DNA of 64,000 nt from assembly GCA_002382445.1 (NCBI GenBank), contig DGAQ01000002.1, positions 18,652-82,651 on the forward strand. The letters are read 5' to 3'. The notes beneath the pieces were generated by a model. It was given only the letters and a program-made list of their open reading frames with translations, searched no databases and was not told where the DNA came from. The first letter of the stretch is position 1, and each line of letters starts with the position of its first letter. Below are positions 9,901 to 19,500 of this stretch, in pieces. This DNA is from Porticoccaceae bacterium UBA4026 (GTDB taxonomy: Bacteria > Pseudomonadota > Gammaproteobacteria > Pseudomonadales > Porticoccaceae). The translations under genes and the position numbers were made by a program.

Positions 9901-10275
9901 ATGAATAAAATACTTTGGCTTAGACTTGTAGGAATTAGTGGTGCAGTGTGCGTGATCTTAGGTGCCTTTGCTGCGCATGGGTTAGAAGGACGTTTGTCTG
10001 AACGCTACATGGATGTTTTTCAAACAGCGGTGCTTTATCAGTTTTTGCACACGCTGGCGCTTATCGGTCTTATCTGCTTGCCAGACCAAGGGGTAAATCC
10101 GAAGATTCGCCATTGGGCGGCAATAAGTTTTGCCCTTGGGATCTTATTATTTTCTGGTTCATTGTATCTGTTGGTTGTTACCCACATTGGGGCTCTTGGA
10201 ATGATCACTCCCATCGGTGGTAGCGCCTTCATTATTGGATGGCTGCTGCTATTTTTTATTGCTAAGCGAGACTAG
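9901..10275 (+). CDS. DUF423 family small membrane protein
   Basis: Predicted inner-membrane protein of 124 residues with about four hydrophobic segments. The family N-terminus is recognisable: LVGISGAVCVILGAFAAHGL, followed by FQTAVLYQFLHTLALI; ITPIGGSAFIIGW lies near the C-terminus. Function of the family is unknown. The conserved start fixes the ATG at 9901, which lies right behind the T-tract of the rpoH terminator, so no room is left for a normal ribosome site. trmB follows three bases after its stop. Confidence 0.88.
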   Translation: MNKILWLRLVGISGAVCVILGAFAAHGLEGRLSERYMDVFQTAVLYQFLHTLALIGLICLPDQGVNPKIRHWAAISFALGILLFSGSLYLLVVTHIGALGMITPIGGSAFIIGWLLLFFIAKRD

Positions 10276-10278
10276 TAA

Positions 10279-10974
10279 ATGGACATTAGGCCAGAGTATC
10301 GAAAGAAGTCTATTCGCAGCTACGTGGTGCGAGCGGGACGCATGACTGATGGCCAGCGCAAGGCATTTGAAACCAGCTGGCCCATCTATGGTTTGAAATT
10401 AGCCGACGGTGCTATTAACACAGATGAGGTGTTTGGCCGTTCAGGCCTCAAAATTTTGGAAATTGGGTTTGGTATGGGGGACTCTTTGCTACAAATGGCG
10501 GCCGCTGAACCTGAGTCTGATTTTATCGGTATTGAGGTGCACCCTCCGGGTGTTGGCACTATTATTAATACCGCTCGGGTAGAAGGCCTGGCAAATTTGC
10601 GCATTTATCTAGCCGATGCAAATGACGTGCTTGATGAATGCTTTGCGCCGGCGAGCATTGATCGCTTGCAGCTGTACTTTCCCGATCCTTGGCACAAGAA
10701 AAAGCACAATAAACGACGTATTGTCCAACCCTCGTTTTTACAGCAAGTCAGAGAGAAATTGCGGCCCAATGGGATAATACATATGGCCACTGACTGGCAA
10801 CCTTATGCCGAACAAATGTTGGAAATACTAAGTGAGGCCGCGGGCTTTGAAAATTGTGCCGGTCCTGGAGAGAGCTCACCTAGACCCGCCTATCGACCTC
10901 TCACCAAATTTGAGAAGCGAGGTGAGCGATTAGGTCATGGAGTTTGGGATTTTATCTTCAAGAAAACCAGCTAG
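10279..10974 (+). CDS. trmB: tRNA (guanine-N7-)-methyltransferase
   Basis: Forms m7G46 in the variable loop of tRNAs. The 231-residue protein has the N-terminal RSYVVRAGRMT region, SAM-binding LEIGFGMGDS, and the family signature FPDPWHKKKHNKRR with the catalytic aspartate. The C-terminal TKFEKRGERLGHGVWD is also typical. Three bases separate it from the preceding DUF423 gene, so the two are probably cotranscribed. Confidence 0.97.
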   Translation: MDIRPEYRKKSIRSYVVRAGRMTDGQRKAFETSWPIYGLKLADGAINTDEVFGRSGLKILEIGFGMGDSLLQMAAAEPESDFIGIEVHPPGVGTIINTARVEGLANLRIYLADANDVLDECFAPASIDRLQLYFPDPWHKKKHNKRRIVQPSFLQQVREKLRPNGIIHMATDWQPYAEQMLEILSEAAGFENCAGPGESSPRPAYRPLTKFEKRGERLGHGVWDFIFKKTS

Positions 10975-11095
10975 AGGCGGCCTACATCCGATGAAAAGCG
11001 AAAATGAAATGAACAACAGGGTTGATGCTATCTTACAAATGGCTTAAATTAAATAATTACTCACTAACAGTCGAATACTTAATAAAGGAAATAAA

Positions 11096-11824
11096 ATGAA
11101 TCTAGTAAAAATTCTCCCTCTTACCGCCTTGTTGGCGCTAGGCGCCTGTGATGCTACGACTAAAAAAGAGGTCTCGTTGGATACGCAAGAGCAAAAAATT
11201 AGTTATTTGTTGGGATTAGATAGCGGCAAAAACATTCTAAGTATGGACATGGGTTTTAACAAAGATGCATTTTTTGATGGGCAAGAAGATGCTTTGACTG
11301 ACGTATTACCGCGCTTAACAGATGAGGAAATTGCTGCAACAATCAAAGTTTTTGAAGAACAAATGACTGCGAAACAGCAAGCAATGCAACAAGAACAAGC
11401 GGAAACTGTCGGACTCCAGGCCGATACCAACGCTATTGAAGGTGCAGAATTTTTGGCCGCAAATGGTGTTAAGGAGGGTATTACCACCACAGCCAGTGGT
11501 CTTCAGTATCGGGTGTTAACAGCAGGTTCGGGCCCAAAGCCGACAGTGGAGAGCACTGTTGAGGTGCACTATGCTGGGCGACTACTTGATGGCACTGAGT
11601 TTGATAGTTCAATCAAGCGTGGCGTTCCCGCACAATTTGGCGTAACTCAAGTGATTGCCGGTTGGACCGAGGGACTGCAGTTAATGAATGAGGGATCTAA
11701 ATGGGAGCTGTATATTCCTGCAGGCTTGGCTTACGGGCCTGGAGGTACGGGGCCCATCGGACCTAACGCAACACTCATTTTTGAAGTTGAGCTACTCCAG
11801 TCTAATCTGTCTGATGAGAGCTAA
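11096..11824 (+). CDS. FKBP-type peptidyl-prolyl isomerase, lipoprotein
   Basis: Periplasmic folding catalyst of the FkpA/Mip type. The N-terminus is a lipoprotein signal with lipobox LGAC, then a helical dimerisation domain with a Gln-rich helix (about residues 45-105). The C-terminal FKBP domain includes [31 protein letters not shown] and a YIPAGLAYG segment. The length of 242 is typical. AAGGAAA precedes the ATG. Confidence 0.92.
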   Translation: MNLVKILPLTALLALGACDATTKKEVSLDTQEQKISYLLGLDSGKNILSMDMGFNKDAFFDGQEDALTDVLPRLTDEEIAATIKVFEEQMTAKQQAMQQEQAETVGLQADTNAIEGAEFLAANGVKEGITTTASGLQYRVLTAGSGPKPTVESTVEVHYAGRLLDGTEFDSSIKRGVPAQFGVTQVIAGWTEGLQLMNEGSKWELYIPAGLAYGPGGTGPIGPNATLIFEVELLQSNLSDES

Positions 11825-11847
11825 TGACTTTAGATTATTTTGCCGTT

Positions 11848-11876
11848 AAAAAAGCCCCGGGAATCGGGGCTTTTTT
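11848..11876. terminator. Bidirectional terminator between the FKBP gene and rsd
   Basis: Stem GCCCCG / CGGGGC with a short loop, flanked by six A on the left and six T on the right, so it can serve both convergent genes. Confidence 0.9.
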
Positions 11877-11893
11877 ATGTGAACCGTTTTTAT

Positions 11894-12385
11894 TCAGACT
11901 ATATCGGACTGAGGTTCGTTGAGTAATTTGCCTACATGAGCACTATGCAGTACATCGATCAAGCTATCTTCCCGGTCAAAGCGTTTAGCTAAGGTCTCTC
12001 CAATAGTGGCGAGGTCAATAATCAGAGAGTCTAGGTCATCTGTAATAAGATATTTCTCGTTAAAATCTAGAATTAACTCTGTCGAAGGTTGGATTTTTTC
12101 AATGAGTTCGCTGCCTTTCTTGAGGCCTGCTTTATCTTTAAACAAAGCGCCCTCTTGGTTCAGATAATCAAATATTTCGAAATGCCCCGCTGAGGCGTAA
12201 TCTACCATCATCTCGCAGAAAAGCTTTAATTCTTCACTGTGATGATTATCCACTTCAGTAAAGTCGGTAATCTCCGTTAATTCACAGTACATGGCCAGCA
12301 GCTCACGGCGATCCTCGAGCCATCGATCAATAACCTCACCGGCGTTATTCCAGCTCGTTTGAAGCGTTAGATTCTCCGTAACCAT
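11894..12385 (-). CDS. rsd: Rsd/AlgQ-family regulator of sigma-70 activity
   Basis: Anti-sigma-70 type protein that binds domain 4 of RpoD and shifts RNA polymerase use. Residues matching E. coli Rsd include IDRWLEDRRELL near the start, FCEMMVDYASAGHFEIFDYL in the middle and TIGETLAKRFDREDSLI near the end. I use ATG 12385 (163 residues, close to the family's 150-160). An upstream GTG at 12415 adds ten residues but has no ribosome site. In Pseudomonas AlgQ affects alginate and siderophore control; here the role is inferred from the family. Confidence 0.88.
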   Translation of the reverse strand: MVTENLTLQTSWNNAGEVIDRWLEDRRELLAMYCELTEITDFTEVDNHHSEELKLFCEMMVDYASAGHFEIFDYLNQEGALFKDKAGLKKGSELIEKIQPSTELILDFNEKYLITDDLDSLIIDLATIGETLAKRFDREDSLIDVLHSAHVGKLLNEPQSDIV

Positions 12386-12451
12386 AAGCTTAATCTCGCA
12401 ATGACTCAGTTTCACATAATTTTACATCTTTTCAAATAAAAGGATAATCTT

Positions 12452-13171
12452 TTAAACCATAAATGCTTGAATCATTGGCACTAAAAACACTGAAGTCCAA
12501 ATACCATTTAAGCCCATTCCTATGGTCGAAAAGGCACCGCAGCGAGGGCTCTGTTCGAAGGCCTTGAGAGTTCCTATAGCATGGGCAGTGACACCAAGAA
12601 TCAGTCCTTGCCAGCGCTCGTCGCGCAATCCAACGACATGAAACACTCGAGGTGCAACCAGGATGCCAGTAATTCCCGTGAAAAGTACTATTGGAGTAAT
12701 GAGTGTTATTAGCCCTCCCAGTTGCTGAGTGATGGCCATAGCAATCGGGGTGGTAACGGATTTAGCGGCGACGGACAAAATCATCATAGGTTCGGAGGTC
12801 AGCCATAAGGCTAAAGAAATGGCCGAAACAGCGGCAACAAACCCACCAGAAAGCACGGTAATCGTTAATATAGGTAAAAGCTTAGATATGGGTTTTAAAT
12901 ATTTCGAGAGAGGTACTGCTAGGGCTACAGTGGCTGGACCAAGCAGCCAATTCAGTAGGCCGTTAGCTTTGTAATACTGATCAAAATCAACGCTCATGAG
13001 CGTCAGTATGGCGGCAATAAAGGGTGTGCCTATAATTAGGGGGTGCAGTAACGGCTTGCCTGAACTGCGTCGGTAAACAGATATGCCGACGCAAAAACCT
13101 ATCACTGAGAGAACCATTAGCCAAGAGGTCGCTGTAATCTGCTGCCATTGCAGGACAAACAATTCAGCCAT
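12452..13171 (-). CDS. lrgB: LrgB/CidB family membrane protein
   Basis: Integral membrane protein of 239 residues with many hydrophobic segments. Family features are KPLLHPLIIGTPFI near the start, the central SKYLKPISKLLPI, and the conserved AAKSVTTPIAMAITQQLGG and AHAIGTLKAFEQ segments. The family has been linked to murein hydrolase control in Gram-positive bacteria and, in other organisms, to export of small organic acids such as glycolate. It overlaps lrgA by eight bases. Confidence 0.9.
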   Translation of the reverse strand: MAELFVLQWQQITATSWLMVLSVIGFCVGISVYRRSSGKPLLHPLIIGTPFIAAILTLMSVDFDQYYKANGLLNWLLGPATVALAVPLSKYLKPISKLLPILTITVLSGGFVAAVSAISLALWLTSEPMMILSVAAKSVTTPIAMAITQQLGGLITLITPIVLFTGITGILVAPRVFHVVGLRDERWQGLILGVTAHAIGTLKAFEQSPRCGAFSTIGMGLNGIWTSVFLVPMIQAFMV

Positions 13172-13535
13172 TTTTAGTCGTTTCGATAGCTTTTATTAAC
13201 ACCGTCATAAAAATTATCGCCACTAGGGTGCTTAAGACGACCACCAGCATTAGCAAGGGTATTTGTAGACTAATAGCGGGACCAAGGAAAAATACGCCTA
13301 CGCACGCAGGTATAAAAACTAGAGAGAGATTTTGAATAAGACGAGCACTGACCGGTTCAATAACCCGCGCAAAACCGCTAGGGTAAGCGAGAAATGTTAG
13401 CAGGATCAACATTCCCATTAGAGGTCCTGGAATCATCATGCCAGTCCAGGAAACTACTAGCTCTCCAAGCCATTGAAATAGGACTAAGACAGCAAGCCCC
13501 CTGATTAAGCTCAGTCCTTGCGCAATAATTGCCAT
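13164..13535 (-). CDS. lrgA: LrgA/CidA family membrane protein
   Basis: Small membrane partner of LrgB, about 123 residues with four hydrophobic segments. The motif GMMIPGPLMGMLILL and the later LSLVFIPACVGVFF are typical. The start at ATG 13535 fits the family; the frame continues upstream but that part lies inside dsbB. The gene begins within the last 25 bases of dsbB and ends inside lrgB, implying translational coupling of dsbB-lrgA-lrgB. Confidence 0.88.
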   Translation of the reverse strand: MAIIAQGLSLIRGLAVLVLFQWLGELVVSWTGMMIPGPLMGMLILLTFLAYPSGFARVIEPVSARLIQNLSLVFIPACVGVFFLGPAISLQIPLLMLVVVLSTLVAIIFMTVLIKAIETTKNG

Positions 13536-14005
13536 AACCCTATACCAGCCAGCACCACAAAAATAAATAATACCCAGCCTGGCATACTGATACCGAAAAG
13601 CTCCCACTGAATTTTGGCACAGTTACCATCACCGCGGATTAGCATGGCAACTACCTCTGAAGCGGGGAAGACATCAAATAGGTAGTCTACCGGTGGACCA
13701 CAGGTTGGCACGTTTTCTTCCGGCAGGTTCTGTAACCATAGTTGCTTTGCCGAAAAATAGCCGCCCGCGACAGCCCCTACAAGCCCAAGAGCAGCATAGA
13801 TCTTTTGCCCTTTTTGCCGCGGATTATGCAGCGCCGCCAGCAAAAAGATAACACCGACAAGAGCGACAAATACACGTTGAGTGATACAGAGATAGCAGGG
13901 CTCTAGCCCAAGGTGCTGTTGAAAATAAAGTACTGCTATAAGTAGCGCGCCACCACAGCCAAGGGCGACCAAAAAGTTCACTGTTCTATTATTTGGGTAA
14001 ACCAT
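13511..14005 (-). CDS. dsbB: Disulfide bond formation protein B
   Basis: Inner-membrane quinone reductase that reoxidises DsbA. The 164-residue protein has four hydrophobic segments. The first cysteine pair is in LEPCYLCITQR (CxxC), and the second pair lies in the second periplasmic loop, VPTCGPP and GNCAKIQW. No dsbA is nearby. It heads a compact run with lrgA and lrgB. Confidence 0.95.
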   Translation of the reverse strand: MVYPNNRTVNFLVALGCGGALLIAVLYFQQHLGLEPCYLCITQRVFVALVGVIFLLAALHNPRQKGQKIYAALGLVGAVAGGYFSAKQLWLQNLPEENVPTCGPPVDYLFDVFPASEVVAMLIRGDGNCAKIQWELFGISMPGWVLFIFVVLAGIGLWQLLRKD

Positions 14006-14051
14006 GCTTTACTCTGTTGTTGGGTGGATTTTTGTGCTGTTTATTATGCCA

Positions 14052-15617
14052 TTAACGGTAATAGTCAGCGAGAAAATCATCAAATGATAGTGTGTCACTC
14101 GCCTCTATTTCAGCTTGGCGCTGCAAAGATACTTCAGCTAAATTTTTGTATTTAGCCGTTGTCTCTACGCTGGGCGGATTGGCTTGAAAGTAGTCGCGAT
14201 GTTCAGCGGCTTTGCGCATGGCCATGGCGTAATAGGTTTCGTTATTGGCTCTCATTTCTTCTAAAAGCATTGCGGCGGGCGTGGTACTGTCGTCAGTCAG
14301 TTTTAATTCCATAACATTAAAGACTTGGCTATAGGCCTTAGTTTGATTAGCACTGTTGAGAAGCTCTGCAACCGGCCGCATTTCGTCAAATAATGAATGA
14401 CCCCATTCCCGGAGGGAGATTTCAGAATCACCCACTAGTAACTTTAATTCTGGATCTCGGCCTTGGTAGACCGTGCGGTCGATATTTTGTGGAATCAGCG
14501 CATACTCCACGCTATCGGTTTTCGGGCTGTCTTTAAGCAGGCAAAACAACAAGAATGTATCTAGAAAGTACATGGTTTGCACGTCGATACCACAGGGTAA
14601 TAGCGGATTGAGGTCGACACAGCGCACCTCAACATACTCCACCCCACGCTCTGCAAGTGCTTGTAATGGCGTTTCCCCGGAGGACGCGGTCCGCTTAGGC
14701 CTAATTGAGCTATAGAACTCATTTTCGATTTGTAATAGATGGGCATTCAACTGTTTGTGATTACCTTGACTATCTTTTAGACCGATTTTTTCGTAGTCAG
14801 GGTACGGCATTTTTAATGCTTTTCGCAGTGTTTGTGTGTACTGGGGTAAATCATTGTAACATACGGTCAGAGAACTCTGGGCGTGGCTTTGATAGCCCAA
14901 ATCACCCATGCGTAATGAGGTGGCATAAGGTTGATATAAGCTGTGATGATCACTGCCAAAAGACGTTAATCGATGCTCCCGATTACTGACAAAACTGCGG
15001 CAAACTGCGGGCGCAGCGCCCAGCATATAGAGTAGCAACCAAGAATAGCGTCGGAAATTACGAATGAGACTAAAATATCCATCAGACTTAAAATCTTGCA
15101 GTGCTTGCTGATTGCCAGCCGCATCTCTTAAATCTTCCCATAGGGAATCCGGCACAGAAAAATTATAATGAATACCGGCTATGGTTTGCATTAGTCGACC
15201 ATAGCGGTTGCCTAAACCTTGTCGATACACACTCTTCATGGTACCGATATTTGAGCTGCCGTATTGACCCACGGGAATGCTGTCATCTGATCCCAATTGA
15301 CAGGGCATGCTATTAACCCACAACAACTCATCTCCAATCTCTTGATAGGTAATGCGGTGAATTTCTTCTAACTGATTTAAAACACTATCTGGTGAGGAAG
15401 AGGGAGCAGTGATAAATTCAAGCAGTGCTTCAGAAAAGTCGGTTGTGATACTAGGGTGGGTTAGCGCCGAACCAAGTGCTTTTGGGTGTCGGGTTTGCGC
15501 TAAACGACCACTAGGGTCAACACGTAGGCTCTCTTTTTCGATACCGCGCACAATACCGGTTAATCGGTCTGCTCGGGCGGGATCTCTGAATAACTGAAGG
15601 TTGGCGTTTAAAGACAA
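14052..15617 (-). CDS. gshA: Glutamate-cysteine ligase
   Basis: First enzyme of glutathione synthesis, joining glutamate and cysteine with ATP. The 521-residue length matches proteobacterial GshA type 1. The N-terminal GIEKESLRVDPSGRLA, AGIHYNFSVP near 170 and the VEVRCVDLNPLLPCGID segment near 335 are family motifs. gshB, the second step, lies about 40 kb away in this window. It is followed closely, upstream on the same strand, by a small unknown gene. Confidence 0.96.
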   Translation of the reverse strand: MSLNANLQLFRDPARADRLTGIVRGIEKESLRVDPSGRLAQTRHPKALGSALTHPSITTDFSEALLEFITAPSSSPDSVLNQLEEIHRITYQEIGDELLWVNSMPCQLGSDDSIPVGQYGSSNIGTMKSVYRQGLGNRYGRLMQTIAGIHYNFSVPDSLWEDLRDAAGNQQALQDFKSDGYFSLIRNFRRYSWLLLYMLGAAPAVCRSFVSNREHRLTSFGSDHHSLYQPYATSLRMGDLGYQSHAQSSLTVCYNDLPQYTQTLRKALKMPYPDYEKIGLKDSQGNHKQLNAHLLQIENEFYSSIRPKRTASSGETPLQALAERGVEYVEVRCVDLNPLLPCGIDVQTMYFLDTFLLFCLLKDSPKTDSVEYALIPQNIDRTVYQGRDPELKLLVGDSEISLREWGHSLFDEMRPVAELLNSANQTKAYSQVFNVMELKLTDDSTTPAAMLLEEMRANNETYYAMAMRKAAEHRDYFQANPPSVETTAKYKNLAEVSLQRQAEIEASDTLSFDDFLADYYR

Positions 15618-15631
15618 ATCATTATTCCCTC

Positions 15632-15901
15632 TTAAGCAGCGCTGGGTTGGCCGATGGTGGCTGCGGTCTGTTCTTTACTGGTCACTTCCACGGATAGCAT
15701 TGGAACACCATTTGGTCCCAAATCGCACTCAACAACGTCAGCCCTCAGGTTAACATCTTTGGCGTTGAGCTCAATCAGTTGATTAAGCGCTATATCTCGG
15801 TGGGGGGTATTAAAAATACGCCTTGCAATAATCTCCGGCGCCCACTGTAATTCCTTGTCGAGCATGCAATTATTCTGCGCCTGCAAAACGTAAGTTTTCA
15901 T
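15632..15901 (-). CDS. Unrecognised small protein upstream of gshA
   Basis: An 89-residue soluble-looking protein with no signal peptide or membrane segment. It starts MKTYVLQAQNNCMLDKELQW. The middle is rich in Asn, Asp and Leu (LNQLIELNAKDVNLRADVV) and the end is Ala/Gln rich. I do not recognise the family. It lies 14 bases before gshA on the same strand and is likely cotranscribed, so a link to glutathione or translation of gshA is possible but only by position. Confidence 0.6.
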   Translation of the reverse strand: MKTYVLQAQNNCMLDKELQWAPEIIARRIFNTPHRDIALNQLIELNAKDVNLRADVVECDLGPNGVPMLSVEVTSKEQTAATIGQPSAA

Positions 15902-15975
15902 GCTATCTCCGTGACAGACCTATGGTTTTCGGGCACAGTGTAACTCATACATATGCTGAATAAAAAGGGGAAAAA

Positions 15976-16560
15976 ATGAGTAAGCAAGCCTTGGTTCCCA
16001 TCGCAGATGGAACTGAAGAAATTGAAGCTGTAACGATCATCGATCTGTTGCGACGGGCGGGTGTGGAAGTCACTGTTGCCTGTGTTAGCGAGCAAACGAC
16101 ATTGCAAATAACGGCGTCAAGAGGAACTTACCTTGTTGCTGATTCCGCTATTGAAAATTGTTCAGAAAAATCATGGGATTTGATTGCGCTTCCTGGCGGT
16201 GTGGCGGGCTCAGAAGTTCTAGCCAGCTGCGAAATTCTAGATAAACTCCTTCGAAAGCAAGCATCTGAAGGGAAGCTGTTCGCCGCCATCTGTGCGGCTC
16301 CGGCTTTAGTGTTAGGGGCCAAAGGACTGTTGGCTGATAGAATAGCGACCTGCCATCCGCAGTTTCATCAGTCTTTGCTAGCCAAAGAGGTAGACGGCGA
16401 ATCTCGGGTTGCGGTAGACGGAAATTGTATAACGAGCCAGGGGCCTGGCACGGCTATCGATTTTGCGCTAGAGCTCATCGAGCAGCTTTGTGGTGTGGTT
16501 AAACGCGAAGAAGTTGCCTCGTCTTTAGTGCTCACAACATCGGCGACTGCCTACTATTAA
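15976..16560 (+). CDS. DJ-1/PfpI family protein (YajL/ThiJ-like)
   Basis: Cytosolic protein of the DJ-1 superfamily, 194 residues. The conserved acidic residue is in DGTEEIEAVTIID, and the reactive cysteine sits in the nucleophile elbow FAAICAAPALVL. ITSQGPGTAIDFALELI is the third family motif. E. coli YajL and human DJ-1 act in oxidative-stress protection and repair of glycated targets; that role fits neighbouring gshA. AAAGGGGAAAAA precedes the ATG. Confidence 0.92.
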   Translation: MSKQALVPIADGTEEIEAVTIIDLLRRAGVEVTVACVSEQTTLQITASRGTYLVADSAIENCSEKSWDLIALPGGVAGSEVLASCEILDKLLRKQASEGKLFAAICAAPALVLGAKGLLADRIATCHPQFHQSLLAKEVDGESRVAVDGNCITSQGPGTAIDFALELIEQLCGVVKREEVASSLVLTTSATAYY

Positions 16561-16564
16561 CGGC

Positions 16565-19500
16565 TTAATTAAGCATAGTATTTGAGTTAGAAGCATACCC
16601 CCTTATTTTCTGCTTAAGACTGGCGCCAGCCATATAAAGGCAGGGCACAAATAAAAGCGTTACGGTCGTGGCAAATAATACCCCGAAAGCGAGCGAAGCA
16701 ACCATTGGAATCAGAAACTGAGCCTGTACGCTGGTCTCAAATAAAATTGGGGTAAGTCCAACAAAGGTGGTCAGTGAGGTCAGGATGATGGGTCTAAAGC
16801 GATCAACACTACCCCTGAGGAGGGCCGTATGAACGTCTTCTCCCTCTTCGCGGAGTTGAATGATCCGATCGATCAGAACCAGATTGTCATTGACAACCAC
16901 CCCTGACACCGCCAACACGCCGACCAGTGACAGAAGGCTGAAATCTAAGCCCATCAAGAGATGGCCGAAAATAGCGCCCATAATACCGAAAGGAATGGCG
17001 GATAGAACACCTAAGGGTTTTAGATAGGACTTGAATTCGATGGCCATTAGGGTGTAAATCAATAAAATAGCTAAGCCAAAGAGCTTCAGCGCTGCACTGT
17101 TAAATTCCTCTTGATCTTCGATTTGACCATCTTTTTTAATCGACACTTCAGGAAATAATAGACGCATTTCCTCAGCAACATCGCCATACATGATGTCGGC
17201 TATCTCACTGACGGTCAACTTACCGGTTGAAGGCAGAGCACTGATAACAATACTTCGTTCCCGGTCTTTGCGCTTGATCCTGGAATATCCGGGAACGTAA
17301 GTAGCTTCTGCTACCGAGTAAAAGGGTACTTCTACGCCAGCGGCAGTCCTTATGCGCATGTCTTCAAGGGTATCAACCTGAGACCGGGCATCTTTTGGAT
17401 AACGCACCATTACTCGCACATCATCGCGGCCGCGCGGGACTCTCTGGGCTTCGGCGCCATAGAAGCCCTGACGTACCTGCGTGGCTACCTGAGAGAGGCT
17501 AACACCAAGACTGTCCGCGTTAGGCAGTAAACTGATATCGATGTCCGCGCGCCCAGAATGTAAGTCATCACGTATATTCCTGGTGCCGGGCAACTGCTCT
17601 AGTTGCTGCTTTACAAACTGCGCGGCTTCTGCCAACTGATCGGTATTTGATGCTGTTAATGAAATAGAAAATTGAGACTGGGGAGGCCCCAGGGTTATGT
17701 CAACATCAATCTTTTTCGCATCCGGCACTGGCCCCATATAATATTGCCATCTTTCAGCCACTAGCTTGGGTTGTACTTTTCCACTTACCTCTGGGCTGAG
17801 TTCAACCACCAGACGAAGAGTATCTCCCCACATGAACGATAATTGGTTGGCAATCAGACGATCAGTTTTAACCGCCTCTTGAATAATGGGATCTCCAGCA
17901 AGTTGCGTTGAGGCGCGCTCTGCACGTTTTATAATTTCTAGCTTGGCTTCTTTAGAATATCCATCGGGCATTTCCAAGCGCATGCGAATGAAGTCTGAGG
18001 CAACATTGGGCATTTGGACCTGCCTAACATAGCCAGAGCCGACGAGCGTTAGCGATAGAGCGAAGGCTAAAAAGAACACCACCAAGGTTAAGTTGTGCCA
18101 ATCTAATGCTTTTTGCAGTAGAGGGCGAAATACATTTTGGCCGACCCGAGTCAAACCCGTGGCACACCATCGGCGCACCCTGTGCAAGGCACTTAATTCC
18201 GAGGTTCGTTCTTTTTCAGGTTTCATTTGGGCCAGGTGTGAGGGCAAAATCCACAGTGATTCGATTAACGAAAAACCAAGAGCGATGATGGTGATAGCAG
18301 GTATTGCCCAGAGCAATTGTGCCCAGATTCCAGGTAGAAAGAAAATCGGAGAGAAGAATATCATGGTACTTAGCACCGCTAAAAACACGGGTTTGGAAAC
18401 TGCCTGCGCGCCCGCTTGCGCGGCAGTAAGCCGATCGTATCCTTCCTCTTGGTGCCTAAAAATACTCTCGCCGACGATAATCGCATCATCAACAATAATC
18501 CCTAAAATCAACAGGAACGAAAACATTGATAACATATTTAAAGTCAAGCCGACCCCGGGCAAAACCCAGAGTGCACCCATGTAGGCAACACCGATACCTA
18601 CGGCCACCCAAAGTGCTAGCTGAGGGCTGAGGAACAGCATCAGTATAATAAAGACCAGGATCAAACCGCCTATGGCATTCTTAGTGAGCAGTGACAGCCG
18701 GCCCTCAAACAGCACTGAAAAGTCTTGCCAGGTGTCCATTTGAAGTTCGTTGGGCAGAAAGGAAGCGCCTGTTGCGACATAGTCCTTAACGGCTTTGGTG
18801 GTTGCCATCACGTCGGGATCTTCACCCACACTGATAGCAAGAAAAATAGCGGTTTTGCCGTTAAATCGAGTCAGCGAATTACGCTCTTCAAAAGTATCTT
18901 TAACCACCGCCACATCGCCAATGGTAATCTCTGTTCCGTCGTCGCGACTGGTCACAGCGATACGGTTAAAATCCTCTTCGTAGTAGGCCTGGCCACGAGT
19001 TTGTACCTGTATATCCCCACTATCGGCGCGAATGGTACCCGCGGGTAAATTAAGGGAGGTACGACGAATTGCGCTGACAACATCGTCAAAGGAAAGCCCA
19101 TAGCGGCGCATATCAATTTCAGATAACTCTATATCGACTTGAGGCTGACGAACACCCCATATCTCGACAAAATCGATATCGCGCATTGCGGCAAGATCAT
19201 CGCGAATACGCTCTCCATATTCCTTTAGCACAGGCTCTTCGGCATCGCCAAACAGTGCTATTCTGATAACCTCTTCGCGCTCCAGCAACTCAGTCACAAT
19301 GGGACGTTCTGCGTCTCTAGGAAAGGTGGTAATCGCATCGACACGACTCTTAATGTCGTTGAGCATTTTAGTCATTTCATAGTTGGTATCAATCTCTATG
19401 GTGACAGAACCGCGTCCCTTACGGGCTTCTGAGGACAAGCTTTTGATGCCTTCTAGGTTATAAATAGCCTCCTCGATACGCACTACAATTTGCTCTTCGA

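Noticed and set aside
10991..11047. 18-codon peptide MKSENEMNNRVDAILQMA between trmB and the FKBP gene
   Set aside because: No ribosome site, too short, and nothing in context supports it.
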